Source: Dokdonella_A sp937902695
GTDB lineage: Bacteria; Pseudomonadota; Gammaproteobacteria; Xanthomonadales; Rhodanobacteraceae
Length of the DNA stretch: 11,343 nucleotides
NCBI GenBank assembly: GCA_048498135.1
Contig: JBEHYO010000104.1
Coordinates: 1 to 11,343, forward strand
Reading direction: 5' to 3'
The translations under genes and the position numbers were made by a program. Under the pieces are notes generated by a model. That model had not been told where the DNA came from, did no database searches, and saw only the letters and a list, made by a program, of their open reading frames with translations. Shown in pieces: positions 1-6,884 of this stretch. Numbering within the stretch: the first letter of the stretch is position 1; every line of letters begins with the position of its first letter.

Positions 1-30
1 GCCGGCACGGGGCCGGCGGCGGCGGCGCGG

Positions 31-1947
31 TTACTTCTTCTCGTCCTTGACTTCGGTGAACTCGGCATCGACGACGTCGTCGTTCTTGCCGCCACCCGGC
101 GCCTGCGGGCCGCCCGGCGCAGGGCCGCCCTGCGGCTGCGCGCTGGCCGCGGCATGGAGCGATTGCGCCGCTTCCTCGAGCTTCTTCGTGCGCGACTCGA
201 TCGCGCCGAGATCGTCGCCCTTCATGACCTTCTCGAGATCGGCCAGCGCTTCCTCGATGCGGCCGATGTCGCCGGGCACCTTGCCGCCGTGCTCCTTGAT
301 CGCTGCACGCGTCGCGGCGACGAGCTGATCGGCCTTGTTGCGCGCACCGACGAGCTCGTGGAATTTCTTGTCCTCTTCCTTGTTCGCCTCGGCATCGCGG
401 ACCATGCGCTGGATCTCCTCTTCGGAGAGACCCGAGCCGGCCTTGATTTCGATGCGCTGTTCCTTGCCGGTATTCTTGTCCTTCGCGGCGACGTGCAGGA
501 TGCCGTTCGCGTCGATATCGAACGTGACCTCGATCTGCGGCATGCCGCGCGGCGCGGCCTGGATGCCGGCCAGATCGAACTTCGCCAGCGACTTGTTGTA
601 ACGCGCCTGCTCGCGCTCGCCCTGCAGCACGTGCACGGTCACCGCCGACTGGTTGTCCTCGGCCGTCGAGAACACCTGCGAGGCCTTGGTCGGAATCGTC
701 GTGTTCTTCTCGATGAGCTTCGTGAAGACGCCGCCGAGCGTCTCGATGCCGAGCGAGAGCGGCGTCACGTCGAGCAGCAGCACGTCCTTGACGGTGCCCG
801 AAAGCACGCCGCCCTGGATCGCCGCGCCGACCGCGACCGCCTCGTCCGGATTGACGTCCTTGCGCGGCTCCTTGCCGAAGAAATCCTTGACCGCCTCCTG
901 CACCTTCGGCATGCGCGTCTGGCCGCCGACGAGAATGACCTCGCCCACGTCCGACACGCGAAGGCCCGCGTCGTTGAGCGCCGTGCGGCACGGCTCGATC
1001 GTCTTCTTGACGAGATCGTCGACCAGCGCCTCGAGCTTGGCGCGCGTCAGCTTGATGTTGAGATGCTTCGGACCCGACGCATCGGCCGTCACGTACGGCA
1101 GGTTCACCTCGGTCTGATGCGAGGTCGAAAGCTCGATCTTCGCGCGCTCGGCGGCGTCCTTCAGGCGCTGCAGCGCGAGATGATCGTTGCGCAGGTCAAT
1201 GCCCTGATCCTTCTTGAACTCCTCGACGAGATAGTCGATGACGCGCTTGTCGAAGTCCTCGCCGCCGAGGAACGTGTCGCCGTTCGTCGCCAGCACTTCG
1301 AACTGCTTCTCGCCGTCGATCTCCGCGATCTCGATGATCGAGATGTCGAACGTGCCGCCGCCGAGATCGTAGACCGCGATCTTGCGATCGCCGCCCTTCT
1401 TGTCGAGGCCATAGGCAAGCGCCGCGGCGGTCGGCTCGTTGATGATGCGCTTCACCTCGAGGCCCGCGATGCGGCCGGCGTCCTTGGTCGCCTGGCGCTG
1501 CGAATCGTTGAAGTACGCGGGCACCGTGATCACCGCCTCGGTGACCGGCTCGCCGAGATAATCCTCGGCGGTCTTCTTCATCTTCATGAGGACCTTCGCC
1601 GAGATCTCCTGCGGCGGCATCTTCTTGCCGTCGGCGGTCTCGACCCAGGCGTCGCCGTTGTCGTGCGCGACGATCTTGTAGGGCACCATGCCGATGTCCT
1701 TCTGCACCTCGGCGTCGGTGAACTTGCGGCCGATGAGGCGCTTCACCGCGTAGAAGGTGTTCTTCGGATTCGTGACGGCCTGCCGCTTCGCGGTCGCGCC
1801 GACGATGACCTCAGAATCCTTGAAGGCCACGATCGAAGGCGTCGTGCGATCGCCCTCGGAGTTCTCGATGACCTTGGCGCTCGTGCCTTCCATGACCGCG
1901 ACGCACGAGTTCGTCGTGCCGAGGTCGATACCAATGATCTTGCCCAT
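31..1947 (-). CDS. dnaK: Molecular chaperone DnaK (Hsp70)
   Basis: This is the cytoplasmic ATP-dependent chaperone Hsp70, which binds and releases unfolded polypeptides together with DnaJ and GrpE. The 638 residues are full length for the family. The N-terminus carries the phosphate-1 motif GIDLGTTNS at residues 6-14. The ATPase domain continues with VPAYFNDSQRQATKDAG, the phosphate-2 motif DLGGGTFD near residue 195 and GGQTRMP near residue 340. The substrate-binding domain begins at about residue 390 with DVTPLSLGIETLGG. A helical lid follows, then a Gly/Pro/Gln-rich linker and the typical acidic tail VVDAEF-EV. The ATG at 1947 is preceded by a purine-rich GGGAGAG about ten bases upstream. 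The gene lies 108 bases behind grpE with its own heat-shock promoter in the gap. dnaJ would be expected next to the left but is outside the window. Confidence 0.99.
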   Translation of the reverse strand: MGKIIGIDLGTTNSCVAVMEGTSAKVIENSEGDRTTPSIVAFKDSEVIVGATAKRQAVTNPKNTFYAVKRLIGRKFTDAEVQKDIGMVPYKIVAHDNGDAWVETADGKKMPPQEISAKVLMKMKKTAEDYLGEPVTEAVITVPAYFNDSQRQATKDAGRIAGLEVKRIINEPTAAALAYGLDKKGGDRKIAVYDLGGGTFDISIIEIAEIDGEKQFEVLATNGDTFLGGEDFDKRVIDYLVEEFKKDQGIDLRNDHLALQRLKDAAERAKIELSTSHQTEVNLPYVTADASGPKHLNIKLTRAKLEALVDDLVKKTIEPCRTALNDAGLRVSDVGEVILVGGQTRMPKVQEAVKDFFGKEPRKDVNPDEAVAVGAAIQGGVLSGTVKDVLLLDVTPLSLGIETLGGVFTKLIEKNTTIPTKASQVFSTAEDNQSAVTVHVLQGEREQARYNKSLAKFDLAGIQAAPRGMPQIEVTFDIDANGILHVAAKDKNTGKEQRIEIKAGSGLSEEEIQRMVRDAEANKEEDKKFHELVGARNKADQLVAATRAAIKEHGGKVPGDIGRIEEALADLEKVMKGDDLGAIESRTKKLEEAAQSLHAAASAQPQGGPAPGGPQAPGGGKNDDVVDAEFTEVKDEKK

Positions 1948-2004
1948 CTTTCTTGCTCTCCCGCGCTATTCGGTTCCGGCCGCGAAGGCCGCTGATGCCG
2001 CAAA

Positions 2005-2030
2005 ATTTGGGGCCGGCATGCTCATTTCAA
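2005..2030 (-). promoter_or_regulatory. Sigma-32 (RpoH)-like heat-shock promoter of dnaK
   Basis: On the minus strand TTGAAA (2030-2025) is followed after 12 bases by CCCCAAAT (2012-2005). This closely matches the RpoH consensus (CTTGAAA, a spacer of about 11-16, CCCCATnT). It lies 57 bases upstream of the dnaK start codon and after the end of grpE, so it would give a dnaK-specific heat-shock transcript. The predicted leader contains a 5-bp hairpin (CGGCC/GGCCG, 1977-1991) upstream of the ribosome site. The assignment rests on sequence match and position only. Confidence 0.65.
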
Positions 2031-2055
2031 CCATCCGGGCCCGTCGAGACCCACC

Positions 2056-2586
2056 TCAGCTTCCGGGTGCCTTCGAAACGGCCACCAGCGCCGGACGCAA
2101 CAGGCGGTCGTTGAGCACGTAGCCCTTCTGCATGACCGCGACGACCGTATTGGGCTGGTGCTCGGCACTCGGCACCATGCTCATCGCCTGGTGACGCTCA
2201 GGATCGAACGGCTGGCCGAGCGGATCGACGACCTTGAGCCCGTTGCCGTCGATCACGCGCGAAAGCTCGCGCAGCGTCAGCTCGACGCCGCCGCGAAGAC
2301 CGCCGTAATCGCTGCCCTCGAGCGCGAGCCCGCGTTCGAGGCTGTCGAGCACCGGCAAGAGATCGCCGAGGAGCTTCTCGTTCGCGAACCGGCGCGCCTG
2401 CTCCAGATCGCGCTGCAGGCGCTTCCTCTGGTTCTCGAGCTCGGCGCGCTCGCGCAGCATGACTTCGCGCATCTCGGCGAGCTTCGTCTCGTACTGGTCG
2501 AGCTGGCGCGTGAGCGCGTCGACATCGGCCATCACCGCGTCGTCGTCGCCCCCGGCGCCCGGGCGCTCGTTCGGATCCGTCTGCAT
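2056..2586 (-). CDS. grpE: Nucleotide exchange factor GrpE
   Basis: GrpE is the ADP/ATP exchange factor for DnaK and acts as a homodimer in the cytoplasm. I start it at the ATG at 2586, giving 176 residues, a usual GrpE length. A strong GGAGG sits five bases upstream of this codon. A longer reading back to a TTG at 2682 would add 32 residues with no GrpE character, so I reject it. The protein has an acidic N-terminus, then a long helical coiled coil (about residues 20-75, rich in E, R, Q and L), then the beta domain with the GrpE signature FDPERHQAMSMVPSAEHQPN and GYVLNDRLLRPALVAVS near the C-terminus. It stands between hrcA and dnaK on the same strand, which is the normal heat-shock order. 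The 146-base gap to hrcA could hold a further promoter, but none is convincing. Confidence 0.97.
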   Translation of the reverse strand: MQTDPNERPGAGGDDDAVMADVDALTRQLDQYETKLAEMREVMLRERAELENQRKRLQRDLEQARRFANEKLLGDLLPVLDSLERGLALEGSDYGGLRGGVELTLRELSRVIDGNGLKVVDPLGQPFDPERHQAMSMVPSAEHQPNTVVAVMQKGYVLNDRLLRPALVAVSKAPGS

Positions 2587-2732
2587 CCATTCCTCCGGCG
2601 TTCTTGCTTTGGCTGTCTTGAAAATCGCGGCAGGGACGTCGTTCTGAAGTGCGGGCACGCAAGCCCGCCAGGCGAAACGCAAATCGCCGCTTCATGTACT
2701 CAGCGGTGCAAAAATCCCCGCACAATCAAAGG
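2587..2732 (-). other. hrcA-grpE spacer with a small hairpin
   Basis: This 146-base stretch separates the end of hrcA from the chosen grpE start. It contains one perfect 6-bp stem (GCGGGC at 2651-2656, GCCCGC at 2663-2668, six-base loop) without a following T-run, so it is not a typical intrinsic terminator. I see no CIRCE inverted repeat and no convincing sigma-32 promoter. It may simply be leader or spacer sequence of a polycistronic message. Confidence 0.4.
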
Positions 2733-3791
2733 TTATGAGGGCGCCTGGCCCCGCTTCAAGGCGCCCGAGATGATACCCGCAGTCGCCTGCACGACGGGAA
2801 TCACGCGCTCGTAGGCCATGCGCGTCGGCCCGATCACGCCGAGCACGCCGAGCACGCGCCCGCCGACACCATACGGCGCCGTGACGAGGCTGAACCTGTC
2901 GAGCGCGGCGAAACCCGACTCCTCGCCGATGAAAAGGCGCACGCCCTCGGCGCGCGAGCAGCGTTCGAGCAGCTGCAGGAGATCGCGCTTGCGCTGGAAC
3001 GCCTCGAAGAGCTCGCGCAGCCGATCGACGTCGGTTGCGTCCTGCTTGCCCATGAGATTGGAATGGCCCGCGACCAGCATGTCGCCCGCCGCGCTGCCCT
3101 GGAACGCCTGCTGCGCGACCTCGACCGCGGCCGAGAGCAGGCGATTGAGCCGCGCGCCCTCGTCCTGCATTTCGCGCAGCAGCCGCTGGCGGATCTCGTC
3201 GATGCGCATGCCGGCGTAGCTCGCGTTGAGGTAATTCGCGATCTGCTCGAGCTCGCTCGGCGAGTATGCGCGCTGCGTCGCGATGACGCGGTTCTGCACC
3301 TGCCCGTCGGTGAAGACGAGGATCACCAGGAGCCGCCCGGCGTCGAGCGGCACGAAATCGATGTGGCGGAACGGAAACTCCTCGCGCCTGGGCGTCGAGA
3401 CGACGCCGACGAAGTGCGTCATCTCCGACAGCAGCGACGTCGCGCTGCTGAGGAGATCCGGCGCCGGCGCGTCGGTCGGGAGCTCGCGGCGGAGCTTGTC
3501 GACCGCGGGCTCGTCCAGCGGCCGCACCTCGAGCAGGCTGTCGACGAAGACGCGGTAACCCTGCGACGTGGGCACGCGCCCGGCCGACGTGTGCGGCGCC
3601 GAGACGAGGCCGAACTCCTCGAGGTCCGACATGATGTTGCGGATCGTCGCCGGGCTCACGTCCAGGCCCGAGGCCTTCGCGAGCGTGCGCGAGCCGACCG
3701 GCTGGCCCTCGGCAATGTAGCGCGCGATCAGCGTGCGCAGGAGCTGGCGCGCGCGGGCGTCGAGGTCGTGTCGGGAAGACGTCGTAGTCAT
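2733..3791 (-). CDS. hrcA: Heat-inducible transcriptional repressor HrcA
   Basis: HrcA is a repressor of heat-shock operons. In the known family it binds the CIRCE inverted repeat and depends on GroEL for activity. The 352 residues are full length. The N-terminal winged helix has the diagnostic run QPVGSRTLAKASGLDVSPAT (residues 30-49), then RNIMSDLEEFGL and PHTSAGRVPTSQGYR (67-80). The GAF-like and dimerisation parts include FRHIDFVPL, VQNRVI, ANYLNASYAG, LRELFEAFQRKRDLLQLLER, FIGEESG and VLGVLGVIGPTRMAYERVIP. The start is the ATG at 3791. No clear Shine-Dalgarno precedes it, and the predicted leader is only about 18 bases. It heads the leftward hrcA-grpE-dnaK cluster and diverges from recN. 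No canonical CIRCE element is visible upstream of any gene here, so its targets may lie elsewhere, for example at groESL. Confidence 0.98.
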   Translation of the reverse strand: MTTTSSRHDLDARARQLLRTLIARYIAEGQPVGSRTLAKASGLDVSPATIRNIMSDLEEFGLVSAPHTSAGRVPTSQGYRVFVDSLLEVRPLDEPAVDKLRRELPTDAPAPDLLSSATSLLSEMTHFVGVVSTPRREEFPFRHIDFVPLDAGRLLVILVFTDGQVQNRVIATQRAYSPSELEQIANYLNASYAGMRIDEIRQRLLREMQDEGARLNRLLSAAVEVAQQAFQGSAAGDMLVAGHSNLMGKQDATDVDRLRELFEAFQRKRDLLQLLERCSRAEGVRLFIGEESGFAALDRFSLVTAPYGVGGRVLGVLGVIGPTRMAYERVIPVVQATAGIISGALKRGQAPS

Positions 3792-3815
3792 GGAAGGAAG
3801 ATGCGGCCGTCACGG

Positions 3816-3844
3816 ACGCTAGCAAGCGGCCTTCCAACGATCAA
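3816..3844 (-). promoter_or_regulatory. Candidate hrcA promoter (extended -10)
   Basis: On the minus strand TTGATC (3844-3839) is followed after 17 bases by TAGCGT (3821-3816), which is preceded by TG at the extended -10 position (TGCTAGCGT). The predicted transcript start near 3809 gives a leader of about 18 bases before the hrcA ATG. The -10 core matches TATAAT at only three positions, but the spacing, the TGn and the mirrored copy before recN support it. Confidence 0.45.
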
Positions 3845-3905
3845 CTCCGCCCTCGTCTCACGCGCTGACGCGCCATGCGCCGACAATCCGCCGCGATCCG
3901 CCGCC

Positions 3906-3934
3906 TTGGCCCTTCCCCGTCCCCATGCTAGCGT
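3906..3934 (+). promoter_or_regulatory. Candidate recN promoter (extended -10)
   Basis: TTGGCC (3906-3911), a 17-base spacer, then TAGCGT (3929-3934) with TG at the extended -10 position (TGCTAGCGT). The predicted start near 3941 falls after the ATG at 3925 and about 23 bases before the ATG at 3964, which favours the latter as the recN start. CCCCAT at 3921-3926 resembles a sigma-32 -10, but no -35 is found at the right distance. No LexA-type box is evident. Confidence 0.45.
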
Positions 3935-3963
3935 TCGCCGGCATTCGCGCCCCGCCCCATCCC

Positions 3964-5655
3964 ATGCTCGAAACCCTCACCGTCAAGGATTTCGCGATCA
4001 TCGCGGAAGCCGACATCGCGTTCGGCCCCGGCATGACCGTCGTCACCGGCGAAACCGGCGCCGGCAAGTCGCTGATCGTCGATGCCCTGCTGCTGCTCGC
4101 CGGCGGCCGCGCCGACGCCGGGCAGGTGCGCCATGGCGCCGAGCGCGCCGAGCTTTCGGCGTCGTTCGACCTCAAGGACCGCCCGGACCTCCGCGACTGG
4201 CTCAGGAACGAGGAGCTCGACGAAGACGGTGCCTGCCAGCTCCGGCGCGTCATCCGCAGCGAAGGCTCGTCGCGCGCCTGGATCAACGGTCGCCCGGTCA
4301 CGGTGACGCAGATGAAGGCGCTCGCGTCGGGCCTGATCGAGATCCACGGCCAGCACGAGTACCAGGCGCTGCTCGATCCCGCGCAGCAGCTCGCGCTGCT
4401 CGACGCGCTCGGCGGCGCCGCCGACGCGCGCGGCGACGTCGCACGCCTCGCGCGCGCCTGGCGCGAGGCCGGCGCGCGGATCGCCGAGCTCGCGCGCGGC
4501 GGCGATCACCGCGAGCGCATCGACTGGCTGACGCACCAGCTCGACGAGCTCGAGCGCCATGCGGTGACGCCCGATCAGCTCGCCGCGCTCGAAGACGAGC
4601 ACCGCCGGCTCGCCAACGCGGGCCAGCTCCTGCAAGGCGGCAACGGGCTCGCCGAGCGGCTCGACGGCGACAGCGAGTTCGCGCTGACCGGACTCGCCGC
4701 GCGCGCGCACGCCGAAGCGATGCGGCTCGCTTCCCTCGACCCGCGCATGACGCCGATCGTCGACCTGCTCGACGCGGCGCAGATCCAGCTCAACGAAGCG
4801 AGCGACACGCTGTCGCGCTATCAAAGCGCGCTCGATCTCGATCCGGAGCGTCTGGCCGATGTCGAAGCGCAGATCGGCAAGCTGCACGAGCTTTCGCGCA
4901 AGCATCGCGTGCCGATGGCCGAGCTTGCGGCGCACGCCGGCGCATTGCGCGAGGAGCTCGAAACGCTGCGCGGCGCCGGCGCGAGCATCGAGAGCCTGCA
5001 CGCGCAGCAGAAGCGTCTCGCCGACGAATACGCCACCGCGGCCCGCGCATTGACGGAGCGCCGCACCGCGGCCGCTAAAAAACTCGGCGCCGACGTCACC
5101 TCGCTGATGGCCGAGCTCGGCATGCGCGGCCTGTTCGAAGCCGCGCTCACGCCCCAATCATCCAGCGAACCCGATCCCAGCGGCGCCGAACGCTGCGAGC
5201 TCCTCGTCGCCGCCAATCCCGGCGCGCCGCCGCGTCCGTTGCGCAAGGTCGCCTCGGGCGGCGAGCTGTCGCGCATCAGCCTTGCGCTCGAAGTCGCCGC
5301 GCTCGGCCTCGATCCGGTCGGCACGATGGTGTTCGACGAGGTCGATTCCGGCATCGGCGGCGCGATCGCCGAAGTCGTCGGACGCAAGCTGCGCGATCTC
5401 GGCGCGAAGAGCCAGGTGCTGTGCGTGACGCATCTGCCCCAGGTCGCGGCACTCGGGCATCGGCACCTGCGCGTCGTGAAGGCGAGCAGCAAGGACGCGA
5501 CGCGGATACGGATCGAGCATCTCGACGGCGACGCACGCCGCGACGAGATCGCGCGCATGCTCGGCGGCATCGAGATCACGAGCGAGACGGTCGCTCATGC
5601 GGATCGGATGCTCGCGAGCTCGGCGGCGGTGCCGAGGTCCAAACGCAGTCGCTGA
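3964..5655 (+). CDS. recN: DNA repair protein RecN
   Basis: RecN is an SMC-like ATPase that acts early in recombinational repair of double-strand breaks, bringing DNA ends together in the cytoplasm. I start at the ATG at 3964 (563 residues), where the sequence begins MLETLTVKDFAII as in the family. An upstream in-frame ATG at 3925 would add 13 untypical residues and lies before the predicted transcript start. Walker A is GETGAGKS (29-36). A long Glu/Arg/Leu/Ala-rich coiled coil spans about 150-380. The ABC signature ASGGELSR is at 430-437, Walker B VFDE at 456-459 and the switch histidine in VTHLPQ at 490. All catalytic motifs are intact. The gene diverges from hrcA. In many proteobacteria nadK lies next to recN, but it is not here. 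The gene overlaps nothing, and no T-rich terminator follows. Confidence 0.98.
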   Translation: MLETLTVKDFAIIAEADIAFGPGMTVVTGETGAGKSLIVDALLLLAGGRADAGQVRHGAERAELSASFDLKDRPDLRDWLRNEELDEDGACQLRRVIRSEGSSRAWINGRPVTVTQMKALASGLIEIHGQHEYQALLDPAQQLALLDALGGAADARGDVARLARAWREAGARIAELARGGDHRERIDWLTHQLDELERHAVTPDQLAALEDEHRRLANAGQLLQGGNGLAERLDGDSEFALTGLAARAHAEAMRLASLDPRMTPIVDLLDAAQIQLNEASDTLSRYQSALDLDPERLADVEAQIGKLHELSRKHRVPMAELAAHAGALREELETLRGAGASIESLHAQQKRLADEYATAARALTERRTAAAKKLGADVTSLMAELGMRGLFEAALTPQSSSEPDPSGAERCELLVAANPGAPPRPLRKVASGGELSRISLALEVAALGLDPVGTMVFDEVDSGIGGAIAEVVGRKLRDLGAKSQVLCVTHLPQVAALGHRHLRVVKASSKDATRIRIEHLDGDARRDEIARMLGGIEITSETVAHADRMLASSAAVPRSKRSR

Positions 5656-5824
5656 TGTCCCGAAACGCTGCGCGGCAGTCTACGGATCGAACGCGTTCGC
5701 GAAGATGGGATCGATCCACGACGCTCGATGCGACGACGAGGTTGTCGGTGATCATCGTTCCGGATTTGGGCGCCGAACCGGACCAGCGCGGGATCGCCGG
5801 ACCTGCGATGCGCTGCCTAAGGAA
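5656..5824. other. Intergenic region between convergent recN and hydrolase genes
   Basis: This 169-base gap separates two convergent genes. It contains only short palindromes (GAACGCGTTC at 5688-5697, two CCGG-containing patches near 5775-5800) and no hairpin followed by a T-run. Reading frames run through it on both strands, but none has family-like sequence or a ribosome site. I see no supported gene here. Confidence 0.5.
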
Positions 5825-6712
5825 TCAGAGCGACTGGACGCGAGCGTTAACGACGGGCGGGCGGAGCTGCGCCATCCAGTCGTTCGCGTTCGCCACCTGC
5901 GCGTCGCGCTTGAACGCATCGAGCGCCGCGAGGTCGAGCTCGCCGAACGCCCAGTCCGAGCCGGATGAAGCGCGCGCGAGCACGCCGTCCGACGGAAAGC
6001 CGCGGTCGATCGGCGTGTAGATCGCCGCCGTTCCCGTGTTGACGTCGAGCGCCGGGCTCCACGGCGCTTCGCCCGCCGTGACGGCGCACGCGACGTAGAC
6101 CTGATTCTCGAGCGCACGCGCCTGACAGCCGACGCGCACGCGATTCGCGCCGGCTTCGGTGTCGGTGCAGCTCGGCACGAGGATCACGCGCGCGCCGGCC
6201 TCGACCTGCGCGCGTGCGTAAAGCGGAAACTCGACGTCGTAACAGACGTCGATGCCGACGCGCCCGAACTCCGTCTCGAACACCGTCAGCGCGCCGCCCG
6301 GTTCGATCACGCCCGCCGACTTCTCGAAACCCGTCAGCGTCAGCTTGTCCTGGAACGCGATCTTGCCGTCGGGCGACGCGAAATACGCACGGTTGCGATA
6401 GCGGCCGCCGCCCGTATCGAGCAGGAACGTCCCGGCGAGGAGATAGATCGAATGCCGCCGCGCGAGATCGCGCGCGAGCGCGACGTAATCGTCGTGATGG
6501 CGCTGCAGCGCCGCGAGCGAGCGCACGAAATCGCCGCGGTCGTCCGCGCTCTGCGCGGCACCCGCTTCGAGCGCGAGGTATTCCGGCAGCACCGCCAGCC
6601 CCGCGCCCGCGCGTGCCGCTTCGGCGACGCGATCGCCGACACGCGCGGCGAATGCGGCGAAGTCGGCGGGCTCGCCGATCGGGTATTGCGCGGTGGCGAC
6701 GGTGAGCTTCAA
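5825..6712 (-). CDS. Carbon-nitrogen hydrolase, nitrilase superfamily (Rim1-like type)
   Basis: This is a cytoplasmic amidase or nitrilase-fold hydrolase cleaving a non-peptide C-N bond; the substrate cannot be told from sequence. The 295 residues cover one complete domain with the Glu-Lys-Cys triad: E44 in LPEY, K123 in FQDKLTLTGFEK and C157 in GIDVCYDVEFP. The CYDVEFP motif and length resemble the subgroup in which some members carry an N-terminal RimI-like (GNAT) domain. The start codon is TTG at 6712, preceded by GAGGA about eight bases upstream. An in-frame TGA stands only four codons upstream, so no earlier start exists, and residues 1-10 already show the family's first beta strand (LTVATAQY). 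A GNAT acetyltransferase gene lies 172 bases upstream on the same strand, with palindromic repeats between. Co-transcription is possible but the repeats could attenuate it. Confidence 0.93.
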   Translation of the reverse strand: MKLTVATAQYPIGEPADFAAFAARVGDRVAEAARAGAGLAVLPEYLALEAGAAQSADDRGDFVRSLAALQRHHDDYVALARDLARRHSIYLLAGTFLLDTGGGRYRNRAYFASPDGKIAFQDKLTLTGFEKSAGVIEPGGALTVFETEFGRVGIDVCYDVEFPLYARAQVEAGARVILVPSCTDTEAGANRVRVGCQARALENQVYVACAVTAGEAPWSPALDVNTGTAAIYTPIDRGFPSDGVLARASSGSDWAFGELDLAALDAFKRDAQVANANDWMAQLRPPVVNARVQSL

Positions 6713-6737
6713 TTCGGATCCTCACGACTCGACAGGA

Positions 6738-6830
6738 AATTCTCCTTCTCCCGCTTGCGGGAGAAGAGCCTGCCCCGGACTTGATCCGGGGTGCCGGCAG
6801 GCGGATGAGGGCACGCTTGAGAGGACGTCT
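6738..6830. repeat. REP-type palindromic element, nested double hairpin
   Basis: A perfect 10-bp stem (CTTCTCCCGC 6745-6754, GCGGGAGAAG 6757-6766) is followed at once by CCCCGGACTTGATCCGGGG (6773-6791, 7-bp stem). GCCTGCC (6768-6774) can also pair with GGCAGGC (6796-6802), closing a larger stem round the second hairpin. The tail contains GGCGGATGAGGGC. Palindromes of this CTCCCGC-GCGGGAG type are a familiar intergenic repeat of many GC-rich proteobacteria. Here the CCCCGGA hairpin appears to be inserted within or fused to the unit. It lies just before the hydrolase gene start. Confidence 0.75.
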
Positions 6831-6835
6831 CACAC

Positions 6836-6876
6836 GTGCCTAACCCCTACCCTCCCCCGCCAGCGGGAGAGGGAAA
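6836..6876. repeat. REP-type palindrome, second copy, possible terminator of the GNAT gene
   Basis: CCCTCCCCCGC (6850-6860) and GCGGGAGAGGG (6863-6873) form an 11-bp stem with one mismatch. The left flank CCTAACCCCTA is typical of the CTCCCGC family, whose other copy lies 80 bases to the left. The stem stands about 12 bases downstream of the GNAT stop codon on the minus strand. The minus strand has TTTTT (6878-6874) before the stem, not after it, so it is not a standard intrinsic terminator, although the stem could still act as a transcript end. Confidence 0.7.
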
Positions 6877-6884
6877 AAGCGCGC

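Noticed and set aside
1..30. GCCGGC-containing palindrome as a dnaK terminator
   Set aside because: The stem is short, no T-run follows, and the region is cut by the window edge; dnaJ may follow directly.
154..1995. A 613-codon open frame on the plus strand opposite dnaK
   Set aside because: It mirrors the GC-rich third-codon pattern of dnaK, has Arg/Leu/Asp-rich low-complexity sequence and no recognisable domain. It is an antisense shadow.
2587..2682. N-terminal extension of GrpE from a TTG codon
   Set aside because: The added 32 residues have no GrpE character, and a strong GGAGG stands just before the ATG at 2586.
2692..3837. A 381-codon minus-strand frame overlapping hrcA
   Set aside because: It is out of frame with the clear HrcA protein and has Arg/Ala/Pro-rich composition typical of a frame shadow.
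3921..3930. CCCCATGCTA as a sigma-32 -10 element for recN
   Set aside because: No TTGAAA-like -35 lies 11-16 bases upstream; the extended -10 reading with TTGGCC at 17 bases fits better.
3063..5078. A 671-codon plus-strand frame running antisense to hrcA and into recN
   Set aside because: It crosses the divergent promoter region, is Arg/Ala-rich throughout, and covers two well-supported genes in the wrong frame.
5656..5824. Possible minus-strand gene remnant between recN and the hydrolase (short frame ending near 5683)
   Set aside because: The frames are short, have no ribosome site and no recognised family similarity.
6836..6880. Classical intrinsic terminator for the GNAT gene
   Set aside because: The T-run on the minus strand precedes the stem instead of following it, so the palindrome is better described as a REP-type repeat.
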